This document shows, one piece after another, positions 53,940 to 64,000 of a stretch of DNA of 64,000 bases (the first letter of the stretch is position 1; every line of letters begins with the position of its first letter). This DNA is from Nocardioides marmorisolisilvae. GTDB lineage: Bacteria > Actinomycetota > Actinomycetes > Propionibacteriales > Nocardioidaceae. Under the pieces are notes generated by a model, which was not told where the DNA came from, searched no databases, and saw nothing but the letters and a program-made list of their open reading frames with translations. Both the position numbers and the translations under genes were made by a program. The stretch is taken from the NCBI RefSeq assembly GCF_031656915.1, contig NZ_CP134227.1:744001-808000 (forward strand), read 5' to 3'.

Positions 53940-54598
53940 GGCGGCCCCGCAGCGTCGGCCGGCCGTTCGCGCTCCAGCCGGGCGACCACGCCGTTCGGGT
54001 CGAAGCGGCGTGTCTCCGTCACCCGGAGGACGCCGGACGACGAGCTCAGCCAACGCTGCAGCTCGGCCACCTGAGCCTCGTCCCCGAGCTGGAGCAGACA
54101 GCTGCCGCCCTCCAACAGGTGTCTGCCGGCCAGTGCGACGCACTGCCGGGCCACCTCCAGGCCGTCGTCACCACCGTCGATCGCCCCGACCGGGTCGAGC
54201 GGGAAGCGAGAGACCTGTGCGCGCGGTACCCAGGGTGGGTCGGCGACCACCAGCGCGAACCGCTCGTCGGGTGCCAGCACCGAGTCCAAGAGCCCGTGAC
54301 GGACCTCGACCCGCGACCCGATGCCCGCTCGAACCGCGTTCCTCAGGGCGTACTCACAGGCCACGGGGTCGCGGTCGACGGCGACCAGCCGTCGGCCCCG
54401 CCGATGGAGCACCGACAGCAGGCCGATGTGCCCGGCGCCGGCGCACAGCTCCAACACCGGTCCCTCGGATGCGTCGTCGAGGAGCTCTGCAGCCCAGGCT
54501 GCCTGCGCAGCCGTCCACGGTCGGGGCTCCAGCAGCCCCTTCGCCCACTCGATCTCGAGCTCGCCTACCTGGACGCTCGGCATCGTCGTGGTGACCAT
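53933..54598 (-). CDS. HemK/PrmC-like SAM methyltransferase
   Basis: The 221-residue enzyme has motif I as LELCAGAGHIGLL (about 49-61), motif II VAVDRDPVACEYALRNA, and the catalytic VVADPPWVPRAQV, a variant of the NPPY motif of protein-glutamine and nucleic-acid amino methyltransferases. The substrate is unknown. It overlaps the haem-oxygenase-like gene by 7 bp, so a three-gene run of methyltransferase, oxidase and CDGSH protein is likely. ATG 54598 is used; ATG 54583 is also in frame. Confidence 0.75.
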   Translation of the reverse strand: MVTTTMPSVQVGELEIEWAKGLLEPRPWTAAQAAWAAELLDDASEGPVLELCAGAGHIGLLSVLHRRGRRLVAVDRDPVACEYALRNAVRAGIGSRVEVRHGLLDSVLAPDERFALVVADPPWVPRAQVSRFPLDPVGAIDGGDDGLEVARQCVALAGRHLLEGGSCLLQLGDEAQVAELQRWLSSSSGVLRVTETRRFDPNGVVARLERERPADAAGPPC

Positions 54599-54674
54599 GC
54601 TCGGCGGTTACCCGAGCCGCGAGCCGACAAACCGTCCGGCATCCTCTCCTCGGCGAGCGGGTACCTTCCGTTGC

Positions 54675-56048
54675 ATGGCCATCACCACGACAGACCCGCG
54701 CACCGGAGAGGTGCTCAAGACCTTCACCGAGCTCACCGACGCCGAGATCGAGGACCGTCTCGCTCGGGCTGCGTCGGCTGCGGCGTCGTACCGGCTGACG
54801 ACGTTCGAGCAGCGGGCCGGCTGGCTGCGCGCCGCAGCCGATGTCCTGGACCGCCGCACCGAGGAGGTCGCCACGCTGATGACCCTGGAGATGGGCAAGA
54901 CGAAGAGGGCCTCGGCCGCCGAGATCGACAAGTGCGCCAGCGTGCTCCGCTTCTACGCCGATCATGCCGCGGGCTTCCTGGCGGACGAGCCGGTCGACGC
55001 CGACCAGGTCAATGCGTCCACCGCGTATGCCCGCTACCTGCCGCTCGGTGTCGTGCTCGCGGTGATGCCGTGGAACTTCCCGCTCTGGCAGGCCATGCGG
55101 TTCGCCGCGCCCGCGCTCGCCGCCGGCAACGTCGGCCTGCTCAAGCACGCCAGCAACGTCCCACAGACCGCGCTCTTCATGGAGGAGCTCTTCGGCGAGG
55201 CCGGCTTTCCCGACGACGTTTTCCAGACACTGCTGATCGGAAGCGCGAAGGTCGACGCCGTGCTGCGCGACGACCGGGTCGCCGCCGCGACCCTCACCGG
55301 GAGCGAGCCCGCAGGCGCCGCCGTCGCGCGTACGGCGGGCGAGGTGATCAAGAAGGTGGTCCTGGAGCTCGGCGGATCCGACCCGTTCGTGGTGATGCCC
55401 TCCGCCGATCTCGCGCAGGCGGCGAAGGTCGCGACCACGTCGCGCTGCCAGAACAACGGCCAGTCGTGCATCTCCGCCAAGCGGTTCATCGTGCACACCG
55501 ACTGCTATGACGAGTTCGTCGACCTCTTCGTCAAGGAGATGGCCGCCCTCGTGGTCGGCGACCCCTTCGACGACGGCACCGACGTCGGACCGCTCGCCAC
55601 CGAGGGCGGACGTCAGGACGTCGAGGATCTCGTCGCGGACGCGGTCGACAAGGGCGCCCAGGTCCTGCTCGGCGCGGACCGTCCCGACCAGCCGGGCTGG
55701 TGGTACCCGCCGACGGTGCTGGCGGGGATCACCGAGGAGATGCAGCTGTACCGCGACGAGGTCTTCGGCCCGGTGGCCCAGGTCCATCGGGTGGCCGACA
55801 TCGACGAGGCGATCCGGGTCGCCAACGACACTCGCTTCGGCCTGGGCTCGAACGCCTGGACCAGCGAGCCCGAGGAGCAGGAGCGCTTCATTCGCGACCT
55901 CGACGCGGGACAGACCTTCATCAACGGCATGACCGCGTCGTTCCCGGCGCTGCCGTTCGGCGGCGTCAAGGCATCGGGGCACGGTCGTGAACTCGCGGCG
56001 CATGGCATCCGGGAGTTCACGAACATCAAGACCGTGTGGATCGGCTGA
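54675..56048 (+). CDS. gabD1: NADP-dependent succinate-semialdehyde dehydrogenase GabD1
   Basis: This 457-residue aldehyde dehydrogenase has VMPWNFPLWQAMRF (about 128-141), the catalytic Glu in VLELGGSDPF and nucleophilic Cys in QNNGQSCISAKRF. The C-terminal GGVKASGHGRELAAHGIREF ends in NIKTVWIG. Nearly every landmark and the length match M. tuberculosis GabD1, which oxidises succinate semialdehyde to succinate. Start ATG with TACCTT (54662-54667) seven bases upstream, leaderless. It converges on the aconitase gene. Confidence 0.93.
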   Translation: MAITTTDPRTGEVLKTFTELTDAEIEDRLARAASAAASYRLTTFEQRAGWLRAAADVLDRRTEEVATLMTLEMGKTKRASAAEIDKCASVLRFYADHAAGFLADEPVDADQVNASTAYARYLPLGVVLAVMPWNFPLWQAMRFAAPALAAGNVGLLKHASNVPQTALFMEELFGEAGFPDDVFQTLLIGSAKVDAVLRDDRVAAATLTGSEPAGAAVARTAGEVIKKVVLELGGSDPFVVMPSADLAQAAKVATTSRCQNNGQSCISAKRFIVHTDCYDEFVDLFVKEMAALVVGDPFDDGTDVGPLATEGGRQDVEDLVADAVDKGAQVLLGADRPDQPGWWYPPTVLAGITEEMQLYRDEVFGPVAQVHRVADIDEAIRVANDTRFGLGSNAWTSEPEEQERFIRDLDAGQTFINGMTASFPALPFGGVKASGHGRELAAHGIREFTNIKTVWIG

Positions 56049-56050
56049 CC

Positions 56051-56077
56051 CGGGGCCGACCACGCAGGTCGACCCCG
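56051..56077. terminator. Hairpin between gabD1 and aconitase genes
   Basis: CGGGG-C-CGACC and GGTCG-A-CCCCG arms flank a 5-nt loop (ACGCA), with one internal mismatch. It lies between the convergent stop codons (56048 and 56088). No U-tract; a bidirectional terminator is inferred. Confidence 0.5.
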
Positions 56078-56087
56078 AGGAGGCCGA

Positions 56088-58937
<2,850 letters not shown>

Positions 58938-59034
58938 CTGCGCGTCTCCTCATCCATCTGTCTCTGTCGCGCCCATCTTGCCCATCCCGACGGGTCCGCG
59001 GGAAGACAGGCTGATCTAAGGGGTCTCGTCCAAC

Positions 59035-59052
59035 TATCTTGATATCAAGATA
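59035..59052. promoter_or_regulatory. Perfect 18-bp palindrome TATCTTGATATCAAGATA
   Basis: The sequence is its own reverse complement over all 18 bases and is AT-rich in a GC-rich region. It lies 98 bp upstream of acnA and 134 bp upstream of the divergent secreted-protein gene. Its size and symmetry fit an operator for a MarR-family dimer. MarR-type TamR is reported to control aconitase in Streptomyces; that this is a TamR-like site is inference. Confidence 0.6.
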
Positions 59053-59185
59053 CATGAGATCGAGTAAAACCGCGAGCAGGCGCCCGCGGGGCTTCTCGAC
59101 CCCCCGGAACTAGTCCTCCCGTGCCATGTCGGGCCGCGCGGTAGCGGCCTAGGCTCTGCGCCACCCCGCATCAGGAGGCGTCACG

Positions 59186-60541
59186 ATGACGGCCGACTCG
59201 AACACCCCCCTCTCCCGGCCGCGTGGTCCGCGCTGGGCACTCCTCGCCCTGCTCGTCACCCTGGCGCTGACCGTCGCGACGTTCGCGCCGGGTGCCGGTG
59301 CAGCCCCCGCGCAGCCGAGCCCGAGCCGCCCCGCGACGAGCCGGATCCAGTACACGTCCAAGACCGTGCTGGTCCCGAAGAAGACAGCGCGACAGCAGCT
59401 GAAGTCGGTGTCGAAGGACGGCGCGACGTACACCTTCAAGAAGCGGACCGGCGCGCTGCGCAAGCTCAAGCCCGGCAGGGTCATGCTCCTGCCCCATCTG
59501 GCCGTGCGCGACGTGACCAAGGTGAAGAGGCATCACGGCCGGCTCGTGGTCCGCACCCGACCGGCCGCGATCACCGACCTGGTGAAGTCCGGCTCGATCT
59601 CCCTGAGCAGCCCGATCGACTTCAAGAAGGGCTTCGTCATCGGTCGGTCTGCTGTCCCACCAGAGGCACGCGAACGTGCCGGGTCGGTTGCCTCGAAGCT
59701 GGGCATGGTCCCGCTGTCCACCCCCGGAGGCGTGAAGGTCTCCGGGTCCGTGGAGGGCTATGACTTCGAGGCGACGTTCACCCAGGAGAAGAGCGCTGTC
59801 GCGGTCAGCATCACGGTCAGTCGCAAGACCCCGGTCAAGCTCGACGTCACCCTCACCGGCACCCTGGACAACCTTCGGACCGCAGGCAACGTCTCGGTCA
59901 GCAAGGGTCGGCTCACCCGGGCGAGGATGCTCGCCAACCACCTCCGGGGCTCGTTCAAGCTCGAGTACGCAGCTCAGCCGATCTCATCGTTCGGGCTCGG
60001 TCAGGCCGGAGGCATCAGGGTGGAGCTGCCGGCCGAGATCGTGGTTCCCTTCTTCGTCGGGCCGGTCCCCTTCTTCCTCGGCGTGCGGGTGGCGATCTTC
60101 GTCGGCGCCGGGTTCTCCAGCTTCGACCAGAAGCTCAGCGGCCAGTGGTCGATGACGTACGACGGCGAGGGGGGCATCACCGCATCCAGCTCCGGCGCCA
60201 CCTCGCCGGCAGGGGTCCTCGACGGCCTGGGCAAGATCATCCTGAATGCGATCAACGCCGTGAAGACCGGTCCGATCACCTTCGTCTTCGGGGCTCAGAT
60301 GCCCCAGCTCCAACTGGGACTCGGGGTCAAGGGCTTCAACGTGGCCGGCAACGTCACGCTGATCGGGAACACCGAGATCGCGACGTATGGATCGGGCTGC
60401 GACACCCGCAAGATGGAAGTCCTCGGCACCGCGGGAGCCAATGCCAGCTTCTTCGGGCTGTCCGCCGACTTCGGCACCGCGACGCTCTTCGACAAGACCG
60501 TCCGGGCGGCCTATCCCGCCGGGTGTGGAACCGCACCATGA
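59186..60541 (+). CDS. Secreted protein of unknown function
   Basis: The 451-residue protein has a long signal peptide: a basic start (RPRGPRWALLAL) and a hydrophobic core, with likely cleavage near AGAAPA at about 40. The mature part is beta-rich with alternating Val, Thr and Gly and ends with a GSGCDTRKMEV...YPAGCGTAP pair of cysteines that may form a disulfide. No family was recognised. GGAGG lies ahead of the ATG and a TAGGCT element some 25 bp further upstream. It diverges from aconitase across the palindrome at 59035. Confidence 0.7.
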   Translation: MTADSNTPLSRPRGPRWALLALLVTLALTVATFAPGAGAAPAQPSPSRPATSRIQYTSKTVLVPKKTARQQLKSVSKDGATYTFKKRTGALRKLKPGRVMLLPHLAVRDVTKVKRHHGRLVVRTRPAAITDLVKSGSISLSSPIDFKKGFVIGRSAVPPEARERAGSVASKLGMVPLSTPGGVKVSGSVEGYDFEATFTQEKSAVAVSITVSRKTPVKLDVTLTGTLDNLRTAGNVSVSKGRLTRARMLANHLRGSFKLEYAAQPISSFGLGQAGGIRVELPAEIVVPFFVGPVPFFLGVRVAIFVGAGFSSFDQKLSGQWSMTYDGEGGITASSSGATSPAGVLDGLGKIILNAINAVKTGPITFVFGAQMPQLQLGLGVKGFNVAGNVTLIGNTEIATYGSGCDTRKMEVLGTAGANASFFGLSADFGTATLFDKTVRAAYPAGCGTAP

Positions 60542-60554
60542 GTCGCAGTGCGCG

Positions 60555-61688
60555 TCACAGAGACGTCAGCAGCGCGACGCATTCGACGTGATGCGTCATC
60601 GGGAAGAGGTCGAGGCAGCGCAGCGCAGCGAGCCCGTAGCCGGACGCGGCAAAGTAGGCCAGATCCCGGGCCAGTGCGGCCGGGTCACAGGCGACGTAGG
60701 CGACCGCGCGCGGCGCCAGGCCCGCGATGTCCTCGACGATCCGACGCTTCGCACCGGCGCGCGGGGGGTCGAGGACCACCAGGTCGACCGGCTCCTGGCC
60801 GCGGTGCAGCCACCGGTCCACCCGGTCAGTCACCACGGACGCCTGGGGTAGGTCGGCGAGGTTGCCCGCGGCGTACGCCGACGCCCGCCGGTCGCTCTCC
60901 ACCGCGACCACCGAGCCGGCGGCCCCCACGGCGCCGGCGAGGAAGGCGCTGAAGAGCCCGACGCCGGCGTACAGGTCGAGCACCCGCTCCCCCGGGCGGG
61001 GCGCCAGCTGCTCGAGCACCGTCTCGACGAGCGCCCGCGGTGCACCGGGATGCACCTGCCAGAACCCGTCTGCGGCGACCCGGAACCGGCGGCCCAGGAC
61101 CGTCTCGACCGCGTCGTCGGGATCTTCCGGCCTGCCGCCGACCGTCACCCTGCCATCGGGATGCTCGATCGGGCAGTCAACGACCTCCACTACGTCGTGC
61201 GAGCGGTGCTTGCGCAGCCCGCGCCGTCCGCCCGGGAGCGCGACGTACTGCATCCGGGTCCGCCAGCGCAGACCGTGGTCGTCGCCCGGCACCGCCTCGC
61301 ACTCGACGTCGGCCTCGATTCCGGCGAGCCGCTGGAGCTGCTCGCGGACCACCGCTGTCTTCAGCCGACGCTGCTCGGCCACCTCCACGTGCTGGAAGTC
61401 GCAGCCGCCGCATCCGTCGGGTCGAGCCAGGGCGCACGGCGCCGACACCCGGTGCGGGGACGGCTCGAAAACCTCGATCGCGTCGGCGCGCAGGAACCGG
61501 CCGCCGCCTCCCGCCGGCTCCTCTGTGACACGTGCCCGGACCCGCTCACCGGTGAGTGCGTGCCGGACGAAGACCACCCGGCCCTCGTGCCGCGCCACGA
61601 AGTGACCGCCGTGCGCGACCGGACCGATCGTCAGATCGAGCTCGTCGCCCACCGCGGGCCCCGCCATCGGCTCGGAACCGCCGGTCAC
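60555..61688 (-). CDS. TrmA/RumA-type RNA (uracil-5-) methyltransferase
   Basis: The 377-residue protein has an N-terminal TRAM-type domain, a cysteine cluster CALARPDGCGGCDFQHVE with a later DCPIEHP (a likely [4Fe-4S] site), and SAM motif DLYAGVGLFSAFLA. VLDPPRAGAKR and the catalytic-Cys motif YVACDPAALARDL follow, the layout of RumA/RlmD-type uracil-5 methyltransferases for rRNA or tRNA. The GTG at 61688 shares GTGA with the permease stop; ATG 61667 is the alternative. M. tuberculosis Rv2689c occupies the same place next to an APC permease and ceoB. Confidence 0.85.
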   Translation of the reverse strand: MTGGSEPMAGPAVGDELDLTIGPVAHGGHFVARHEGRVVFVRHALTGERVRARVTEEPAGGGGRFLRADAIEVFEPSPHRVSAPCALARPDGCGGCDFQHVEVAEQRRLKTAVVREQLQRLAGIEADVECEAVPGDDHGLRWRTRMQYVALPGGRRGLRKHRSHDVVEVVDCPIEHPDGRVTVGGRPEDPDDAVETVLGRRFRVAADGFWQVHPGAPRALVETVLEQLAPRPGERVLDLYAGVGLFSAFLAGAVGAAGSVVAVESDRRASAYAAGNLADLPQASVVTDRVDRWLHRGQEPVDLVVLDPPRAGAKRRIVEDIAGLAPRAVAYVACDPAALARDLAYFAASGYGLAALRCLDLFPMTHHVECVALLTSL

Positions 61689-63724
61689 CGATTCGTCCGG
61701 TTGACCCGGCCGCGACGCACGTCGCCGGGACGGTAGCGGTAGAGCTCGCGGTCCTCGCGCAGCTTGCCCACCTCGCTGCCACGCAGCTGATAGGGCACCG
61801 ACGTCACCATCACGCCCGCGGCGAACAGCAGCCGACCCTTGAGCCGGAGCGCGGTCTGGTTGTGCAGCAGCTGTTCCCACCAGCGGCCGACGACGTACTC
61901 CGGGATGTAGACGGCGACCACGCCGCGCGGGTTGGCGTTCCGGATCTCGAGGGCGTACTCGACGATCGGCCGGATGATCTCCCGGTACGGCGAGTGCAGC
62001 ACCTTCAGCGGGATGTCGATGTGCTGGGCGTCCCACTCGGTGAGCAAGGCGTCGGTCACGACAGGGTCGGCGCCGACGTAGACCGCCTCGAGGACGTTCG
62101 GACGGGTCGCCTTGGCGTAGGCGAGCGCACGCATCGTCGGCTTGTGCAGCTTGGAGACCAGCACGATCGCGTGCACCCGGGTGGGCATCACCTGGTCCTC
62201 GTCACCGATGACGAGCTCCTCCTCGACGCGGTCGTAGTGCCGCCGGATCGCCTTCATCAGCGCGAAGAAGACCACCATGGCCAGGATCGCGATCCAAGCG
62301 CCCGCGAGGAACTTCGTGACCAGGATGACCACGAAGACGACGGCGGTCATGGCCAGGCCGATCGTGTTGATCACCCGCGACCGGATCATCCGCCGCCGCT
62401 CGCCCGGGTCACGCTCCGTCTTGAGGTGCCGGGTCCAGTGCCGGATCATCCCGAGCTGGCTGAGGTTGAAGGACACGAAGACGCCGACGATGTAGAGCTG
62501 GATCAACCGGGTCGGCTGCGCATCGAACGCGATGATGAGGACGATTGCGAAGCCGGCGAGGATCAGGATGCCGTTGCTGTAGGCGAGCCGGTCGCCCCGA
62601 GAGCCCAGCTGGCGTGGCATGAACCCGTCGCGGGCGAGGATCGAACCGAGCACCGGGAAGCCGTTGAAGGAGGTGTTCGCGGCGAGCACGAGGATGATCC
62701 CGGTGACCGCCACCACGAAGTAGAAGCCGGGCGAGAAGTTGCTGAACACCGCCCTGGCGATCTGCGCGACGACCGTGTGCTCGTCGAACGACGCGGGGAA
62801 CGGCCGGTAGTGCGCGTCCCGCAGCCGGCTCATCGCGTCCGGATCGGTGGGGTCGACGTACTTGATGCCCATCTGGTGCGCCAGCACGATGATGCTCATC
62901 AGCATCGTCACGGCGATGGCGCCCAGCAGGAACAGTGTCGACGCGGCGTTGCGGCTCTTCGGCTTGCGGAAGGCAGGCACGCCGTTGGAGATGGCCTCGA
63001 CACCGGTGAGCGCCGCACAGCCGGAGGCGAAGGCACGCGCGAGCAGAAAGATCAGTGCGCCCGTCGAGATCGCGTGGTCGTAGCCCGGCGCGGGCGTGAT
63101 GTGGTAGTTCGCGCTCTCCACCTGCGGCAGGGTGCCGGTGATCGAGCGGATCGCGGCGTACACCGCCATGCCGATGATCCCGACCATGAACCCGTAGACG
63201 GGGATGGCGAAGGTCTTCCCCGACTCCCGGACACCGCGCAGGTTCATCGCAGCGAGGACGACGACGAGGACCACCGCACACGGCGCGGAGTGCTTGGCCA
63301 TGAACGGGATCGCGGAGCCGGCGTTCTGCACGCCCGACGAGATCGACACGGCGACGGTGAGCACGTAGTCGACGAGGAGCGCGCTCGCCACGGTGACGCC
63401 GGCCGTCGGCCCGAGGTTGACCGTGGCGACCTCGTAGTCACCACCACCGCTGGGGTAGGCGTGCACGTTCTGCCGGTACGACGCCACGACGGTCAGCATC
63501 ACCAGTGCGACGGCTATGCCGATCTTCCAGCTGAAGGTGTACGCCGAGGCGCCCGCCAGCGAGAGCATGATGAAGACCTCGTCGGGCGCATAGGCAACCG
63601 ACGAGAGCGCATCGCTGGCGAACACCGGGAGCGCGATCCGCTTCGGCAGCAGCGTCTCCCCCAGCTGGGAACTGCGGAGCTTCTGCCCGAGCAGGATCCG
63701 CTTGGAGACGTTTCCCACACCCAC
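61685..63724 (-). CDS. APC-superfamily transporter next to TrkA/CeoB
   Basis: This 679-residue integral membrane protein has about twelve hydrophobic helices, beginning with ALPVFASDALSSVAYAPDEV (about 31-50) and YPSGGGDYEVA. A cytosolic C-terminal domain of about 200 residues with VLEAVYVGADPVVTDALL follows. It matches the 657-residue-class permeases (Rv2690c type) found beside ceoB/ceoC. Substrate may be an amino acid or potassium; not resolved. GTG start 63724, with TAGCCT 8 nt upstream. It is coupled to the RNA methyltransferase gene and divergent from the TrkA gene. Confidence 0.85.
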   Translation of the reverse strand: MGVGNVSKRILLGQKLRSSQLGETLLPKRIALPVFASDALSSVAYAPDEVFIMLSLAGASAYTFSWKIGIAVALVMLTVVASYRQNVHAYPSGGGDYEVATVNLGPTAGVTVASALLVDYVLTVAVSISSGVQNAGSAIPFMAKHSAPCAVVLVVVLAAMNLRGVRESGKTFAIPVYGFMVGIIGMAVYAAIRSITGTLPQVESANYHITPAPGYDHAISTGALIFLLARAFASGCAALTGVEAISNGVPAFRKPKSRNAASTLFLLGAIAVTMLMSIIVLAHQMGIKYVDPTDPDAMSRLRDAHYRPFPASFDEHTVVAQIARAVFSNFSPGFYFVVAVTGIILVLAANTSFNGFPVLGSILARDGFMPRQLGSRGDRLAYSNGILILAGFAIVLIIAFDAQPTRLIQLYIVGVFVSFNLSQLGMIRHWTRHLKTERDPGERRRMIRSRVINTIGLAMTAVVFVVILVTKFLAGAWIAILAMVVFFALMKAIRRHYDRVEEELVIGDEDQVMPTRVHAIVLVSKLHKPTMRALAYAKATRPNVLEAVYVGADPVVTDALLTEWDAQHIDIPLKVLHSPYREIIRPIVEYALEIRNANPRGVVAVYIPEYVVGRWWEQLLHNQTALRLKGRLLFAAGVMVTSVPYQLRGSEVGKLREDRELYRYRPGDVRRGRVNRTNR

Positions 63725-63808
63725 AACGGATCAGGCTAGAGCAACAGCGACCGAATCGTGGCACGCGCCCGTCCGTCCCACCGGCGGATCTCTAGTAGCG
63801 TCTGGACC

Positions 63809-64000
63809 GTGCACGTCGTGATCATGGGCTGCGGCCGGGTCGGCTCGGCCCTCGCGCGCTCGCTGGAGGACCGCAACCACACCGTCAGCGTGATCGACAC
63901 CGAGCCGGACGCGTTCAGGCGCCTCGGCCCGTCGTACAACGGGCTCAAGGTCACCGGCTACGGCTTCGACCGGGCGGTGCTGACCGAGGCGGGGATCGAG
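63809..64000 (+). CDS. ceoB: TrkA-N potassium-uptake regulator, CeoB-like, 5' part
   Basis: Only the first 64 codons lie in the window. They read VVIMGCGRVGSALARSLEDR, the Rossmann NAD-binding GxGxxG motif at the start of TrkA/KtrA proteins, followed by VIDTEPDAFRRLG with the acidic residue that ends strand 2. TrkA proteins bind NAD(H) and gate potassium uptake. In M. tuberculosis ceoB and ceoC lie beside the Rv2690c-type permease, as here. GTG start with TAGCGT (63796-63801) seven bases upstream, leaderless. The rest of the gene lies beyond the window. Confidence 0.85.
   Translation, partial: MHVVIMGCGRVGSALARSLEDRNHTVSVIDTEPDAFRRLGPSYNGLKVTGYGFDRAVLTEAGIE

Noticed and set aside
54354-56063. 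A 569-codon minus-strand frame across gabD1 and the methyltransferase gene
   Set aside because: It is antisense to gabD1, whose whole length matches a known enzyme.
61556-63739. A 727-codon open frame opposite the APC permease
   Set aside because: It is antisense to a clear twelve-helix transporter and is dominated by Asp, His, Arg and Gly, as expected of an antisense shadow.

Overview
This is a very GC-rich, densely coded actinobacterial chromosome segment. Gene content and order resemble Mycobacteriales and Nocardioides-type organisms: KstR, two mce loci, the FadA2/FabG4/HtdX trio, GabD1, and a CeoB-type TrkA beside an APC permease. No rRNA, tRNA, insertion sequence, prophage or CRISPR array was seen. 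Genes are packed with 1-4 bp stop/start overlaps, and many lone genes seem to be read from leaderless promoters, with a TANNNT box 6-7 nt before the start codon.

Layout. (1) 1-682: 3' end of an unrecognised gene. (2) 727-20875: a sterol-catabolism island. It holds a FadE34-like tandem acyl-CoA dehydrogenase, a methyltransferase/toroid/glycosyltransferase cluster, the sterol repressor KstR, two hydroxysteroid-type SDRs, a ferredoxin, an FMN/F420 split-barrel protein, a ferredoxin reductase and a complete mce4-like sterol importer (yrbE4A, yrbE4B, mce4A-F and two Mce-associated proteins). Four KstR-type operators (TnnAACnnGTTnnA; two exact, two with one mismatch) lie at 2866, 6691, 10801 and 20862, in front of every major transcription unit. 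(3) 20971-29902: a channel-like membrane protein, UvrB, a heptad-repeat protein, a phospholipase-D-type enzyme, a sulfotransferase, an acyl-CoA synthetase, an SDR and a carboxymuconolactone-decarboxylase-family protein. (4) 29907-38584: a second complete mce operon with a different promoter (GTTAC repeats, no KstR site). (5) 38667-47343: AlkA-type glycosylase and ATP-dependent ligase from a shared palindromic promoter, a TetR regulator with its operator, fadA2 divergent from fabG4-htdX, a TesB thioesterase and a PAC2 protein. (6) 47386-64000: a lipoprotein metallopeptidase, dxs, a beta-propeller protein, Nudix, two small thiamine-linked families, a haem-oxygenase-like enzyme coupled to a CDGSH protein, a HemK-like methyltransferase, gabD1, aconitase with a perfect 18-bp palindrome upstream, a secreted protein, a TrmA-type RNA methyltransferase, an APC permease and the start of a TrkA/CeoB gene.

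How it fits together. The island suggests import of sterols (Mce4), oxidation of ring and side chain (SDRs, FadE34-like enzyme, ferredoxin and reductase) and control by KstR, which in mycobacteria is released by a CoA-linked sterol intermediate. No MceG-type ATPase lies in the window, so both importers presumably share one encoded elsewhere. The least understood parts are the glycosyltransferase/methyltransferase/toroid cluster inside the KstR island, the zinc-ribbon Mce-associated protein, the haem-oxygenase-like/CDGSH pair and the channel protein with a non-canonical filter.

All identifications rest on reading the translated sequence and on remembered family features; no database search was run.
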